A stretch of 64,000 bases of DNA from Streptomyces hiroshimensis (GTDB lineage Bacteria; Actinomycetota; Actinomycetes; Streptomycetales; Streptomycetaceae), in assembly GCF_014650335.1 (NCBI RefSeq), contig NZ_BMUT01000001.1, forward strand, positions 425,037 to 489,036. Direction: 5' to 3'. The stretch's first letter is position 1, and each line of letters starts with the position of its first letter. The translations under genes and the position numbers were made by a program. This document shows, piece after piece, positions 37,532-47,381 of this stretch. The notes beneath the pieces were generated by a model. It searched no databases. It had not been told where the DNA came from and saw only the letters and a program-made list of their open reading frames with translations.

Positions 37532-38476
37532 ATGGACGATCTGACCGGCATCACCGTGATCGAGGCGGCGGGCGCGGGCCTGCAGCCGTTCGTGCGCGAG
37601 CACGCCCGGGAGATCGGCGAGGAGACCGCCGCGAGCGGCGCCGTCCTGATCAGGGGAGCCCGGGCCGGCGGCGAGGAGGACTTCCAGGGGGCGCTGACGG
37701 CGCTGGGATTCGAGCCGCTGGAGTACACCGAGCGCTCCACCCCCCGCACCGAGGTGGGGGACGGCGTCTTCACCTCGACCGAGTACCCGGCGCGCCAGGT
37801 GATCCCGCAGCACTGCGAGTCCTCGTACGCCGACGCGTGGCCCGGACGGCTGGCGTTCTTCTGCGTCACACCGGCCGATTCCGGTGGCGCGACGCCGGTC
37901 ACGGACGTCGCGCAGGTGCTGGAGGACATTCCCGCGGACGTGATCGACGCCGTGGAGACCCGGGGCCTGCGCTATGTGCGGAACTACGGCAACGGCGTCG
38001 GCCTCGACTGGCGCGACGCCTTCCAGGCCGCAAGCCGGGAGCAGGTGGACCGCTTCTGCGCGGCGGGCGGCCTGGAGCGGGAGTGGCTCGACGACGACTG
38101 CCTGCGCACGGTCCGCCGGGCCCCGGCGCTCGCGGTGCACCCGCGCACCGGCCGCCGGATCTGGTTCAACCACCTGGTGCTCTTCCACCAGTCCTCGCTC
38201 CCCGCCGGCACCCGCGAGGCCCTCGTGGACATGCTGGGCGAGGACAGGCTGCCGAACGACGTGCTGTTCGGCGACGGGACGCCGGTCCCCGACGACCTGG
38301 TCGCCGCGGTCCGCTCGGCGTTCGAGCGCCGCTCCCGGCGCTTCGACTGGCGCCGCGACGACCTGCTGGTGCTCGACAACATGCGCTGGTCGCACGGCCG
38401 GGAGGCGTTCACCGGGGAACGCCGGATCCTGGTCTCGATGACCGGCCTGATCAGCCGGAGCCCGGCCGCGCGCTGA
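37532..38476 (+). CDS. TauD/SyrP-like Fe(II)/2-oxoglutarate hydroxylase
   Basis: 314 residues of the TauD family. Iron ligands: His and Glu in IPQHCESSYADAWPG, distal His in MRWSHGREAFTGERRIL with the 2-oxoglutarate Arg after it. The FCVTPADSGGATPVTD segment between them is characteristic of SyrP-like proteins, which beta-hydroxylate carrier-bound Asp. ATG 37532 has AGGGAG 9 bases upstream; TTG 37523 is less likely. It lies directly before NRPS3, whose A domain has an Asn/Asp pocket, so beta-hydroxylation of that residue is a reasonable inference. Two different hydroxylase families in one cluster suggest two hydroxylated residues. Confidence 0.88.
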   Translation: MDDLTGITVIEAAGAGLQPFVREHAREIGEETAASGAVLIRGARAGGEEDFQGALTALGFEPLEYTERSTPRTEVGDGVFTSTEYPARQVIPQHCESSYADAWPGRLAFFCVTPADSGGATPVTDVAQVLEDIPADVIDAVETRGLRYVRNYGNGVGLDWRDAFQAASREQVDRFCAAGGLEREWLDDDCLRTVRRAPALAVHPRTGRRIWFNHLVLFHQSSLPAGTREALVDMLGEDRLPNDVLFGDGTPVPDDLVAAVRSAFERRSRRFDWRRDDLLVLDNMRWSHGREAFTGERRILVSMTGLISRSPAAR

Positions 38477-38545
38477 CGGCTCTCCATGACCGCCCCGCCG
38501 CCCACTCTTCGCGGCGCCGCCGGACCGCTTCCAGGGAATCCTCAC

Positions 38546-41500
38546 GTGAATGAAATGACACAGTCGCCGATCGAGGCCGTGCTGCCCCTGACTCCGCTGC
38601 AGGAGGGCATGCTCTTCCACGCGCTGTACGACGCGGAGACCGCGGACGTCTACAACATCCAGGTCGCCTTCGAGCTGCGCGGGGACGTCTCGGCGGAGCG
38701 GCTGCGCGCGGCCTGCGCCGCCACGCTCGCCCGCCACCCCGTCCTCCGGGCCGGCTTCCGCCAGCGCGGCGACGGGCAGCCGGTGCAGCTGATCCGGCGG
38801 ACGGTGACGACGCCCTGGCAGTGGCTCGACCTGTCGCCGGTCCCCGGCCCCGACGCCCGGGAGAGGCTGCTGGCCTTCCTGGAGGAGGAACGGCTCCGCC
38901 GCTTCGACATGACGGCCCCGCCGCTGATGCGGTTCGCCCTGATCCGCCTGGACGACGAGCGGTACGCCTTCGTCCTCACGTACCACCACATTCTGCTCGA
39001 CGGCTGGTCGATGCCGCTGGTGCTGCGCGACCTGCTGGCGCAATACGGGAGCGAGGCCGGGAGCGAGGCCGAGGGGGAGGCCGAAGGGGAGGGCCGCGCA
39101 GGGGACGAAGGCGGCGCCCCCGGGCCCGTCGCCGCCTTCCCCGACTTCCTGCGCTGGCTCTCCCGGCAGGACCGCCCGGCCGCCGGGCAGGCATGGCGGG
39201 AGACCTTCCGCGGCCTGGCCGAGCCGACGCTCGTCGCCCCCGGCGCGCCGTCGGCGGGCGCCGGGGCCATGCCCGGGATGACCGTGGTGACGCTGCCGGA
39301 GCACGCGACCGAGGCCCTGGCGGCGACCGCCCGCCGGCAGGGCGTCACCCTCAACACGGTGGTGCAGGGCGCCTGGGCCCTGCTGCTCTCCCTGCTGACC
39401 GGGCGGGACGACGTGGTCTTCGGCCAGACCGTGCACGGGCGCCCGGCCCGGCTGCCCGGCGCGGGGTCCATCGTGGGCCTGCTCATGAACGCCGTCCCCG
39501 TCCGGGTACGCATCTCCGCCAGTGAGCCGGTGGGGGCGCTGTTCGCCCGGATCCAGGACGAGCAGTCGGCGCTGGAGCCGCACCAGCACCTCGGACTCGC
39601 CGAGGTACAGCGCCTGGTGGGCCTCGGCACGCTCTTCGACACCTCGACCGGCTTCGGCAACGCCCCCTTCGACTGGGCGTCCGTGCGCGAGGCCGTGCCC
39701 GGCATCGAGGTGAGCGCGCTCGAAGAGGACCCGGACGACGACCGGCAGCAGATCACCGGCTCCACCCACTACCCCCTGAGCGTGGTGGCCGTCCCCGGCG
39801 ACCGGCTGCGGCTCGAAATCAACTACCGCACCGACCTGTTCGACGGCGAGCGCGTGGAACTCGTCGCCTCCCGGCTGCGGCTGCTGCTGGACACCTTCGC
39901 CACCGCGCCCACGACCCCCGTCGCGCGGATCCCGCTCCTGACCCGCGAGGAACGGGAGCGGATCACGCAGGGGTGGAGCCGCCACCCGCACCACCCGGCG
40001 TCCGGACGCCGGGCGGGCACACTGCCCGGGCGGTACGAGGAGCAGGCACGCCGGACGCCGGACGCACCGGCCGTCGCCGACACGCGACGGACGCTCAGCT
40101 ACCGGGAACTCGACGAGGCGGCCAACCGGCTGGCCCGGCTGCTGCTGAACCGCGGCGTGCGGCCCGGCGACCTGGTCGCCCTCGCGCTGCCGCGCTGCAC
40201 CGACCTGGTCGTGGCGATGCTGGGCACCCTCAAGGCGGGCGCCGGCTACCTGCCGATCGACCCCGGCCACCCGGCCGAACGCATCGCGTTCATGCTGAAG
40301 GACGCCGCCCCCGCGGTCGTGATCGCCGCCGGCGCCGCCCACCCCGCCCACCCCGCCTTCACCGGGCACCCCCAGGTGATCCCGCTCGGCGACCCCGCCG
40401 TACGGGCCGAGCTGGCCCTCCTGCCGGGGCACGCGCCGGACGACGCCGAACGCGGCGCGCCGGTGCGGCCCGCCGACATCGCCTACGTCCTGTACACCTC
40501 CGGATCGACCGGCCGCCCCAAGGGCGTCGCGGTGGAACACCGCACGGTCGACGGCTACCTCGCCTTCGCCCGCGACGCCTACCCCGGCCTCGCCGGGGAG
40601 GCGCTGGTGCACTCGCCGCCGTCGTTCGACCTCACCGTCACCGGCATCTTCGGCCCCCTGACCTCGGGCGGCCTGGCGCGCATCGTCGACCTCGACGACT
40701 TCGACGCCCCGGACCACGCCCCCTCCTTCGTCAAGGCCACGCCCAGCCACCTGCCGGTGCTGACCGCGTCCCCGGCCGGGTACTCGCCGACCGGCGAACT
40801 GGTCCTGGGCGGCGAACAGCTGACCGGCGAAGCCCTGGCCGAGTGGCGCGCCCTCCACCCGCACGCGACGATCGTGAACGAGTACGGGCCCACCGAGGCG
40901 ACCGTGGGCTGCACGGAACACCGGATCGAGCCCGGCGACCCGCTGCCGCACGGCGCGGTGCCGATCGGCCGGCCCGTGCCCGGCGCCCGGATCCACGTCC
41001 TGGACGGCTTCCTCCGCCCGGTCCCCGCGGGCGTCCCCGGCGAGCTGTACATCGGCGGCGCCGTCCTCGCCCGCGGCTACGTGGGCCGGCCGGGGCTCTC
41101 CGCGACCCGCTTCGTCGCCGACCCCTTCGGCGAGCCCGGCGACCGGATGTACCGCACCGGGGACCTCGCCTGGTGGCGGCCGGACGGCGTCCTGGTCTAC
41201 GGCGGCCGGTGCGACGACCAGGTCAAGGTCCGCGGCTTCAGGATCGAGCTGGGCGAAGTCGAGGCCGTGGTCGCGGCCGACCCCGCCGTCGCCCGGGCCG
41301 CCGCGGCGGTACGGGCCGACCGGCGCGGGGCACCGCAGCTCGTGGCCTACGTCGTGCCCGTGGCCGGCCGGGAGACCGATGCGGACGCAGACGCGCTGGC
41401 GGAGCGGATCGCGGCGCAGCTGCCCTCGTACATGGTCCCTTCCGCGTTCGTGACGCTGCCCGGCCTCCCGCTGAGCCCGAACGGCAAGCTCGACCGGGCC

Positions 41501-44500
41501 GCGCTCCCGGGGCCGGGGCCCGAGCCCGGGGAGGCTCAGGGCGAGGCGGGCGGGCCGGCGGGCCGCCCCGAGGGGGAGGAGCAGGCGCCGGAGAAGAGCA
41601 TCGCCGGCAGCCTCACCGAACTCGTCGCGCAGGTACTCGGTCTCGACCACGCCGGGGCCGACGACGACTTCTTCGCCCTCGGCGGCGACTCCATCACCGC
41701 CATCCAGCTCGCCGCCCGCGCGCACAAGGCGGGGCTGAAGCTCACCCCCAAGCACCTCTTCACCCACCGCACCCCGGCCGCTCTCGCCGCCTTCCTCCTC
41801 GACCGCCCCGGCAGCGCCCCGGCCTCCGAGCCAATCCCCGCCACACCGGTCCCGCCGACACCGATTCCCGCCACGCCGATCCCGGCCACGCCGATCGCGC
41901 ACTGGCTCCGGGAGCACGGCGGGACCTACGACGCGTTCCACCAGTCGACGCTCCTGCGGGTGCCGCCGGGGCTCGGCACCGACCGGCTCGCCGCCGCGGT
42001 GGGGGCCGTCGTACGGCGCCACGAGGCACTGGGCGCGAGCCTGCGGGAGGACGGCTCCCTCGCCCCGCTGCCCGCCGGCGCCACCGGGCTGCCGGACCGC
42101 GTACGCCGGATCGGCGTCCACGGCCTCACCCCTCGTGCCCTGCGCGAACGCATCGCCGCCTGTGCACGCCAGGACGCGGGCGCGCTCGCCCCGCGCGACG
42201 GCGCGATGGTCCGCGTCACCTGGTTCGACGCCGGCGAGAGCGCACAGGGACGGCTGCTGGTCACCGTCCACCACCTGGCGGTCGACGCGGTCTCCTGGCA
42301 CATCCTGCTGACCGATCTGCACACCGCCTGGCAGGGCGCGACGGCGGACACCGTACCCGCGCTCGACCCCGTACCGCTTCCGCTGCGGGAATGGACCCGC
42401 AGACTGCACACGGCGGCCACGGCACCCACTGTCCTGGACGAACTGCCCTTCTGGCGCCGCACCCTGGCCGAGGGTGCCGTCGCGCTCACCGACGCCCCGC
42501 TCGTCCCCTCCCGGGACCTGTACTCGACGGCAGGCCGACTCAGCCTGGAGCTGCCCGCGGACCTGACCGCGCCGCTCCTCACCACCGTCCCGGCCGCCTT
42601 CGGCAGCGACACCCACAAGGTCCTGCTCACCGGCCTGGCGCTCGCCGTCGCGGCCTGGCGGAGGGGCCGGGGGTCCGGCGACGGCACGGCCGTCCTGGTC
42701 GACGTGGAGGGCCACGGGCGCGAGCAGCTCGACGACGACAGCGACACCGACACCGACCTGTCGGGCACCGTGGGCTGGCTGACCACGCTCTATCCCGTAC
42801 GGATCGACGCACGGACCGGCGACCGGGACCCGGACGCCGGCACAGACACAGACAGAGGCACGGACACAGACGCAGGGGACCCGCGCCTCGGCGCGGCCGT
42901 CCGCCGCGTCACGGCGCAGCTCGCGGAGGTTCCCCGCAACGGAATCGGCTTCGGCCTGCTGCGTCATCTGAACAAGGACACGGCCACCGAACTCTCCGCC
43001 CGGCCGGCCCCGCAGATCGGGTTCAACTACCTGGGCAGGCACAGCGGCACCCCCGGGACAGCCGACTGGAGCGTGGCACCCGAGTCGTCGGCGCTGCCCC
43101 TGGGCGCCGACCCCCGCATGCCGATGCCGCACGCCGTCGAGGTGCAGGCGGCGATCGACGACGGCGGGGCGGGACCGCGCCTGGTCGCCCACTGGCTGTG
43201 GGCCGGTCTGCTCCTCCCCGAGGAGGACGTCCGCGAGCTGGCCGGGCTGTGGTTCGCGGCCCTGCGCGCACTGGTGGCGCACGCGACGGCCGGCGGGACT
43301 TCCGTACAGCTGCCGGTCCCCGCCCCCCGTGCGGAAGCGGAAGCAGAAGCGGAAGCAGAACGTGAGCAGGAACTGGCCTGGCTCGGGGCGCGCACGGGAA
43401 CCCCCGTCACCGACGTGCTGCCGATGACACCGATGCAGGAGGGCCTGCTGTTCCACGCCCGGTACGACAGCCGGGACCTCGACGTCTACACCGCGCAGAT
43501 CGCGATCGAGATCGCGGGCCCGCTCGACACCGAGCGGTTCCGGAACGCGTGCGACGCCCTGCTGCGGCGCCATCCGATGCTGCGCGCCGGATTCCTCCAG
43601 CGGGCGTCGGGGGAGCCGGTGCAGATCATCCCCGGGCCGCTCCGGATGCCCTGGCACACGCACGACCTGAGCGGCCTCGACCCCGATGCCCGGGCCGGCC
43701 GGCGGGATGCGCTGCTGGACGCCGACCGGCGCCGGCGCTTCGACCCGGCCCGGCCGCCGCTGATGCGCTGCATGTGCATCACGCTCGCCGGGGACCGCCG
43801 GGAGCTGGTGCTCACCGTGCACCACCTGCTGGTGGACGGCTGGACCACCTCGATCCTGCTGCGCGACCTGCTCGCGCTCTACGAGCGGGACGGCGACGAG
43901 AGCGGCCTGCCGACCCCGCCCCCCTACCCGGACTACCTGCGATGGCTGGACGCGCAGGACCGGGACCTGGCGCGCGCCGCCTGGCTCACCGCGCTGGACG
44001 GACTGAAGGAGCCCACGCTGCTCTGCCCGGACACGGACACCGCCCGCGTGCGCGAGCTCCCCGAGCGCGTCGTCGTGGAGCTCTCCGAGACGGAGACCTC
44101 CGCCCTGGGCGAGGCGGCGCGCCGCTGTGGCGTGACGCTCAACACGCTCGTCCAGGCGGCGTGGGCGCTCTTCCTGCACCAGCGGACGGGGGCGCGGGAC
44201 ATCACCTTCGGCGCCACGGTCTCGGGCCGGGCGCCCGAAGTCCCGGGCATCGAGGACATGGTGGGGCTGTTCATCAACACCGTGCCGGTCCGGGTGCGCC
44301 TCGACCCGGCCGAGCCGGCGGCGGAGCTGCTCGGGCGTCTCCAGCGGGAGCAGGCCGAACTCCTCCCGTACCACCACCTCGCCCAGGGCGAGATCCAGCG
44401 GGCGGCCGGGCTGGGGGCGCTCTTCGACACCTGCGTCGTCTTCGAGAACTTCCCGGACGCCGAGAGCATGCCGGGCTCCTCCGGCTCGGACTCGGATTCC

Positions 44501-45004
44501 GGCCCGGATTCCGGCTCGGACTCCGTCCCGGGACCGGACTCCGGCTCCGGCTCCGGCGACGAGCTGCGGCTGGTCGGCGTCAACGGCGTGGACGCGTACC
44601 ACTATCCGCTGAAGCTCATGGTGGTGCCCGGCCGCCGGCTCCGCCTGGAACTCGGCTGCCGCTCCGACCTGCTCGGCGCCGGGTATGCGCGCGACGTGAC
44701 CGACCGGCTGCGGGCGCTGCTCACCGACCTGCCCGGAGCGATGACGGTGCCGGTGGAGCGGTTCTCGCCGCCCGCCCCGCCGCCGTCCGCCACCGCTGAC
44801 CAGCAGCGCCTGTGCGAGGTGATCGCGGACGTGCTGGGAGTCGAGGCCATCGGCGTGGACGACGACCTGTTCGAGCGCGGCTGCGACTCGCTCACGGCAC
44901 TGCGGCTGGCGGGCCGGCTGGAGACCGAGCTGCGCCGGGCCGTCGACGTCGGCACCGTCTTCCGCCTCCGTACCGCGCGCGCCCTGGCCGGGGCACTCAC
45001 CTGA
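38546..45004 (+). CDS. NRPS: C-A-T-E-C-T, terminal module lacking an A domain and thioesterase
   Basis: 2152 residues. C1 (HHILLDGW, near 148); A (about 490-1000) with pocket D-L-T-K-V-G-E-V-G by manual alignment, close to known Asn (DLTKLGEVG) and Asp (DLTKVGHIG) codes; T1 ([11 protein letters not shown], near 1050); a Pro/Ile/Thr-rich linker; E domain ([13 protein letters not shown] near 1243, [17 protein letters not shown]); C2 ([21 protein letters not shown] near 1760); and a last carrier, T2, with [13 protein letters not shown]. The residue would thus be D-Asn or D-Asp. The final C-T has no adenylation domain, so T2 must be loaded in trans, or C2 must use a free or ACP-bound amine. GTG 38546 has AGGGAA upstream; ATG 38555 is an alternative. 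Asp/Ser- and Thr/Asp-rich insertions interrupt C2 and E. Confidence 0.95.
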   Translation: MNEMTQSPIEAVLPLTPLQEGMLFHALYDAETADVYNIQVAFELRGDVSAERLRAACAATLARHPVLRAGFRQRGDGQPVQLIRRTVTTPWQWLDLSPVPGPDARERLLAFLEEERLRRFDMTAPPLMRFALIRLDDERYAFVLTYHHILLDGWSMPLVLRDLLAQYGSEAGSEAEGEAEGEGRAGDEGGAPGPVAAFPDFLRWLSRQDRPAAGQAWRETFRGLAEPTLVAPGAPSAGAGAMPGMTVVTLPEHATEALAATARRQGVTLNTVVQGAWALLLSLLTGRDDVVFGQTVHGRPARLPGAGSIVGLLMNAVPVRVRISASEPVGALFARIQDEQSALEPHQHLGLAEVQRLVGLGTLFDTSTGFGNAPFDWASVREAVPGIEVSALEEDPDDDRQQITGSTHYPLSVVAVPGDRLRLEINYRTDLFDGERVELVASRLRLLLDTFATAPTTPVARIPLLTREERERITQGWSRHPHHPASGRRAGTLPGRYEEQARRTPDAPAVADTRRTLSYRELDEAANRLARLLLNRGVRPGDLVALALPRCTDLVVAMLGTLKAGAGYLPIDPGHPAERIAFMLKDAAPAVVIAAGAAHPAHPAFTGHPQVIPLGDPAVRAELALLPGHAPDDAERGAPVRPADIAYVLYTSGSTGRPKGVAVEHRTVDGYLAFARDAYPGLAGEALVHSPPSFDLTVTGIFGPLTSGGLARIVDLDDFDAPDHAPSFVKATPSHLPVLTASPAGYSPTGELVLGGEQLTGEALAEWRALHPHATIVNEYGPTEATVGCTEHRIEPGDPLPHGAVPIGRPVPGARIHVLDGFLRPVPAGVPGELYIGGAVLARGYVGRPGLSATRFVADPFGEPGDRMYRTGDLAWWRPDGVLVYGGRCDDQVKVRGFRIELGEVEAVVAADPAVARAAAAVRADRRGAPQLVAYVVPVAGRETDADADALAERIAAQLPSYMVPSAFVTLPGLPLSPNGKLDRAALPGPGPEPGEAQGEAGGPAGRPEGEEQAPEKSIAGSLTELVAQVLGLDHAGADDDFFALGGDSITAIQLAARAHKAGLKLTPKHLFTHRTPAALAAFLLDRPGSAPASEPIPATPVPPTPIPATPIPATPIAHWLREHGGTYDAFHQSTLLRVPPGLGTDRLAAAVGAVVRRHEALGASLREDGSLAPLPAGATGLPDRVRRIGVHGLTPRALRERIAACARQDAGALAPRDGAMVRVTWFDAGESAQGRLLVTVHHLAVDAVSWHILLTDLHTAWQGATADTVPALDPVPLPLREWTRRLHTAATAPTVLDELPFWRRTLAEGAVALTDAPLVPSRDLYSTAGRLSLELPADLTAPLLTTVPAAFGSDTHKVLLTGLALAVAAWRRGRGSGDGTAVLVDVEGHGREQLDDDSDTDTDLSGTVGWLTTLYPVRIDARTGDRDPDAGTDTDRGTDTDAGDPRLGAAVRRVTAQLAEVPRNGIGFGLLRHLNKDTATELSARPAPQIGFNYLGRHSGTPGTADWSVAPESSALPLGADPRMPMPHAVEVQAAIDDGGAGPRLVAHWLWAGLLLPEEDVRELAGLWFAALRALVAHATAGGTSVQLPVPAPRAEAEAEAEAEREQELAWLGARTGTPVTDVLPMTPMQEGLLFHARYDSRDLDVYTAQIAIEIAGPLDTERFRNACDALLRRHPMLRAGFLQRASGEPVQIIPGPLRMPWHTHDLSGLDPDARAGRRDALLDADRRRRFDPARPPLMRCMCITLAGDRRELVLTVHHLLVDGWTTSILLRDLLALYERDGDESGLPTPPPYPDYLRWLDAQDRDLARAAWLTALDGLKEPTLLCPDTDTARVRELPERVVVELSETETSALGEAARRCGVTLNTLVQAAWALFLHQRTGARDITFGATVSGRAPEVPGIEDMVGLFINTVPVRVRLDPAEPAAELLGRLQREQAELLPYHHLAQGEIQRAAGLGALFDTCVVFENFPDAESMPGSSGSDSDSGPDSGSDSVPGPDSGSGSGDELRLVGVNGVDAYHYPLKLMVVPGRRLRLELGCRSDLLGAGYARDVTDRLRALLTDLPGAMTVPVERFSPPAPPPSATADQQRLCEVIADVLGVEAIGVDDDLFERGCDSLTALRLAGRLETELRRAVDVGTVFRLRTARALAGALT

Positions 45005-45106
45005 GAAGGACCACAGGACCGCAGGAGCGCAGTACCGCAAGGACCGAACACCGTGTGATCCGCGGACGGCGAACGTCCGTCCCCGAAACGAGAAGGACCC
45101 ATTTCC

Positions 45107-45319
45107 GTGACCAACCCTTTCGACAATGAGAACGGCACCTTCCACGTCCTCGTCAACGACGAGGGCCAGCACTGCCTGTGGCCCGCCTTCGCCGAGGTGC
45201 CGGCGGGCTGGAACACCGTCCTGGCCGACGCCGGGCGGCAGAGCTGCCTGGACTACATCGAGACGAACTGGACGGACATGCGCCCCGCGAGCCTCATCGG
45301 CGCGACCACCCGGGCCTGA
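45107..45319 (+). CDS. MbtH-family protein
   Basis: 70 residues, normal length. Conserved features: [20 protein letters not shown] at the start, the [15 protein letters not shown] core, and [13 protein letters not shown] at the end. MbtH proteins bind A domains and are needed for the activity or solubility of many of them. GTG 45107 has AGAAGGA at 9 bases. It lies 102 bases after NRPS3 and is the only copy in the window, so it probably serves all three NRPSs. Confidence 0.97.
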   Translation: MTNPFDNENGTFHVLVNDEGQHCLWPAFAEVPAGWNTVLADAGRQSCLDYIETNWTDMRPASLIGATTRA

Positions 45320-45351
45320 CCTCCCCCTTCCCGCTCGAAAGGTGTACGCAC

Positions 45352-45723
45352 GTGCAGCGGATCATGCTCAAGTCGAAGATTCACCGTGCCACGGTCACCG
45401 ATGCCAATCTGCACTACGTCGGCTCGGTGACGATCGACCCCGACCTCATGGAGGCGGCGGACCTGCTGGTGGGTGAGCAGGTGCACATCGTGGACGTCAA
45501 CAACGGTTCACGGCTGGAGACTTACGTCATCGAGGGCCGACGCGGGTCGGGATCGATCTGCATCAACGGCGCGGCCGCCCGCCTGGTGGCCCCGGGGGAC
45601 ATCGTCATCATCATCGGTTACGCGATGACCGGCGACGAGGAGGCCCGTACGCTGCAGCCCCGGGTCGTCTTCGTGGACGAGGCGAACCGGATCGTGAAGC
45701 TGGGCGCGGACCCGGCGTCCTGA
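45352..45723 (+). CDS. panD: aspartate 1-decarboxylase (PanD), beta-alanine supply
   Basis: 123 residues. The N-terminus [25 protein letters not shown] aligns with classical PanD, including the Gly-Ser self-cleavage site (YVGS) that makes the pyruvoyl group, then [23 protein letters not shown] and [20 protein letters not shown]. The reaction is L-aspartate to beta-alanine plus CO2. GTG 45352 (AAAGG upstream) gives the full N-terminus. It lies 32 bases after the MbtH gene, inside the NRPS transcript, away from pantothenate genes; no panB or panC is seen. This suggests a cluster-dedicated source of beta-alanine. The possible acceptor is the A-less last module of NRPS3. Confidence 0.95.
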   Translation: MQRIMLKSKIHRATVTDANLHYVGSVTIDPDLMEAADLLVGEQVHIVDVNNGSRLETYVIEGRRGSGSICINGAAARLVAPGDIVIIIGYAMTGDEEARTLQPRVVFVDEANRIVKLGADPAS

Positions 45724-45848
45724 TCAGGGGCCGTTCGTCTCCCGCCGGTCGGCGGCGGCCGGGGAGGCCGCCGCCGTTTCGCGTGCCCCGGTGCTTTCGC
45801 CCGCCGCCGGGGCAGGGCGGGGCGGCTCGTCTTACTCGGCGGCCTGTC

Positions 45849-46811
45849 TTACTTGGCGGCTTGGCGGATGCGGCTGACCGCACTGCTGGCGGCGACGGCG
45901 AGCAGGCCGACCGCCACGGCGGTGTAGAACGAGTCCGGTGTCGTCCAGTCCCTGTTGAAGTCGGTCAGGAACTCCTGGTCGAAGACCGTCTGGTGGTGGA
46001 AGATCCACGCCAGCGGCAGTGCGTAGAGCGCCTTGGCGACGGCGTATCCGGTGGCCAGTGGCATGGTCCAGCGCCCGGCGGCGGCCCGCGCCAGGTTGAG
46101 CACCGTGAGCGCGGCGAGCCCGGCGACGACCGGCCAGATCCAGCCCGACCACAGGGCGGGGTCGAGGATTTCGAGCTGCTTGCCGTGTGCCGTGTAGGGC
46201 TTGGCGGAGTGCTGCCAGACGATCAGCCCGAGCAGGAGCGCGTTGCCCACCGCCCCGAAGGCGGCCCCCGCCAGGCCGTGCTTCTCCTGCGGGGGAAGGT
46301 CGGGCAGGTCGTCGGGGGTCCAGCGGTTGCTCCGCGCGGTCAGCCGGGCGCGGTACCGGGACCGCTCGACCAGCGCGAACACCGCGGTGGGCCAGGCGAT
46401 CATCTGGGAGCCGAGGACGACCACGGTGCCGATGCCCGATTCGATCACCTCCCCGAGATGCTTCCCGTCCAGGACGTCGAGCCCGATGACCGCGGCGGTG
46501 ACCACCGGCAGGACCGTGGCCAGCAGGATCTTCAGCAGCCGCCGGTAGGCGGGGAAGAGGTCCGGCCCGATCAGTGTCAGCGGCTGGTCCGCGTAGCGGG
46601 CGGCGAGCCGGATCGGGTCCCCCATGTCGCTGAGCGCCTCGCGCTCGGCCGAGGCCGGGTCGGCCGCCCGGGCCCCTTCGATGGTGTCGGCGATGGCGGT
46701 GCGCAGCTCTTCGGCGACCTCGTCGCGGGCTCCGGCGGGGACCCGCCGGACGACCTCGTGCACATAGCGCTCGGTCAGTGTGCCCGTAGTCGTCGACGCG
46801 TTCGTGCTCAA
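45849..46811 (-). CDS. HAAS-type membrane protein partnered with PadR
   Basis: 320 residues. The N-terminal roughly 90 residues, soluble and helical (LTERYVHEVVRRVPAGARDEVAEELRTAI..DMGDPIRLAARYAD), match the HAAS/DUF1700-like signalling domain. Several membrane helices follow (ILLATVLPVVTAAVIGLDVL, GTVVVLGSQMIAWPTAVFALV, GAAFGAVGNALLLGLIVW, IWPVVAGLAALTVLNLA, TAVAVGLLAVAASSAV). TTG 46811 overlaps the PadR stop (TTGA) and has GGAGAAG upstream, so the pair is coupled. This PadR plus HAAS arrangement is common in actinomycetes; the membrane protein is thought to sense envelope or cargo state. The effector is unknown, and a housekeeping role unrelated to the cluster is possible. Confidence 0.85.
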   Translation of the reverse strand: MSTNASTTTGTLTERYVHEVVRRVPAGARDEVAEELRTAIADTIEGARAADPASAEREALSDMGDPIRLAARYADQPLTLIGPDLFPAYRRLLKILLATVLPVVTAAVIGLDVLDGKHLGEVIESGIGTVVVLGSQMIAWPTAVFALVERSRYRARLTARSNRWTPDDLPDLPPQEKHGLAGAAFGAVGNALLLGLIVWQHSAKPYTAHGKQLEILDPALWSGWIWPVVAGLAALTVLNLARAAAGRWTMPLATGYAVAKALYALPLAWIFHHQTVFDQEFLTDFNRDWTTPDSFYTAVAVGLLAVAASSAVSRIRQAAK

Positions 46812-47146
46812 CGCTTCTCCTTGGTCAGTTGTGAGATCGAGCCGACCAGCGTCTGCCACTCTCGTGTCAGGCCGGCGCGGGCCAGAGCGCCCTGAGGGGT
46901 GACTTGGTAGAACTTGCGCGGCCGGGTGTCGTCGGTCTCCCACTCGCTGACCAGCAGCCCCTGTTTCTCGAGCCGGCGCAGCAAGGGGTAGAGGGTGTTG
47001 CCTTCGACGGGGATCCCGGCGTCGTTGAGCGTCTCCAGGAGCGCATAACCGTACTGCCGTTCTTCCAGCAGTGTGAGGCAGGCCAGCACGGTGGTGCCAC
47101 GGCGCAGCTCCTGGGCCTGGCTGAGGAGTAGCTCATCCAATGTCAC
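46808..47146 (-). CDS. PadR-family transcriptional regulator
   Basis: 112 residues from GTG 47146 (VTLDELLLSQAQELRRGTTVLACLTLL); ATG 47158 would add four residues. Winged-helix features: RQYGYALLETLNDAGIPVEGNTLYPLLRRLEKQGLLVSEW and the wing RPRKFYQVTPQG. It controls, by family habit, its own operon with the HAAS membrane gene and sometimes a divergent exporter. The divergent MFS gene starts about 235 bases away, so it may be a target. No clear ribosome site is seen before either start. Confidence 0.88.
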   Translation of the reverse strand: MTLDELLLSQAQELRRGTTVLACLTLLEERQYGYALLETLNDAGIPVEGNTLYPLLRRLEKQGLLVSEWETDDTRPRKFYQVTPQGALARAGLTREWQTLVGSISQLTKEKR

Positions 47147-47271
47147 GAGCCACACCATAGTGTGCGGCGCACAGTACTGTCCATGGCCAAGGTGAGCGTG
47201 CTGTCCGGGAGTTGGTCCGGCCGGCGGCAACGGTGCACTCCGCCGCCTGAATTGCCGGTGCTGTGTCCTCT

Positions 47272-47294
47272 CGTATTGCCGGTGTGCTGCCTGG
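47272..47294 (-). promoter_or_regulatory. cluster motif copy upstream of MFS exporter
   Basis: Read on the minus strand: CCAGGCA, seven bases, GGCAATACG. It lies 88 bases before the exporter start, in the PadR/MFS divergent promoter, with no obvious inverted partner. A lone GGCAAT half occurs at 47252. It extends the putative regulon to the exporter and the run of genes behind it. Confidence 0.6.
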
Positions 47295-47381
47295 CCGAGC
47301 GATCAGGCATCGCCGAGGATCCATGGCGGGGATCACGCCAAGTGGCCCGGCCGGCACGGCAGCAGACGGATGGGGGAGCGC

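Noticed and set aside
37418..45172. A 2584-codon open frame antisense to NRPS3, and similar long antisense frames opposite other NRPS and transporter genes
   Set aside because: These arise from GC-biased third positions. The translations are Gly/Arg/Val/Glu-rich without domains, while the opposite strand has complete NRPS motifs.
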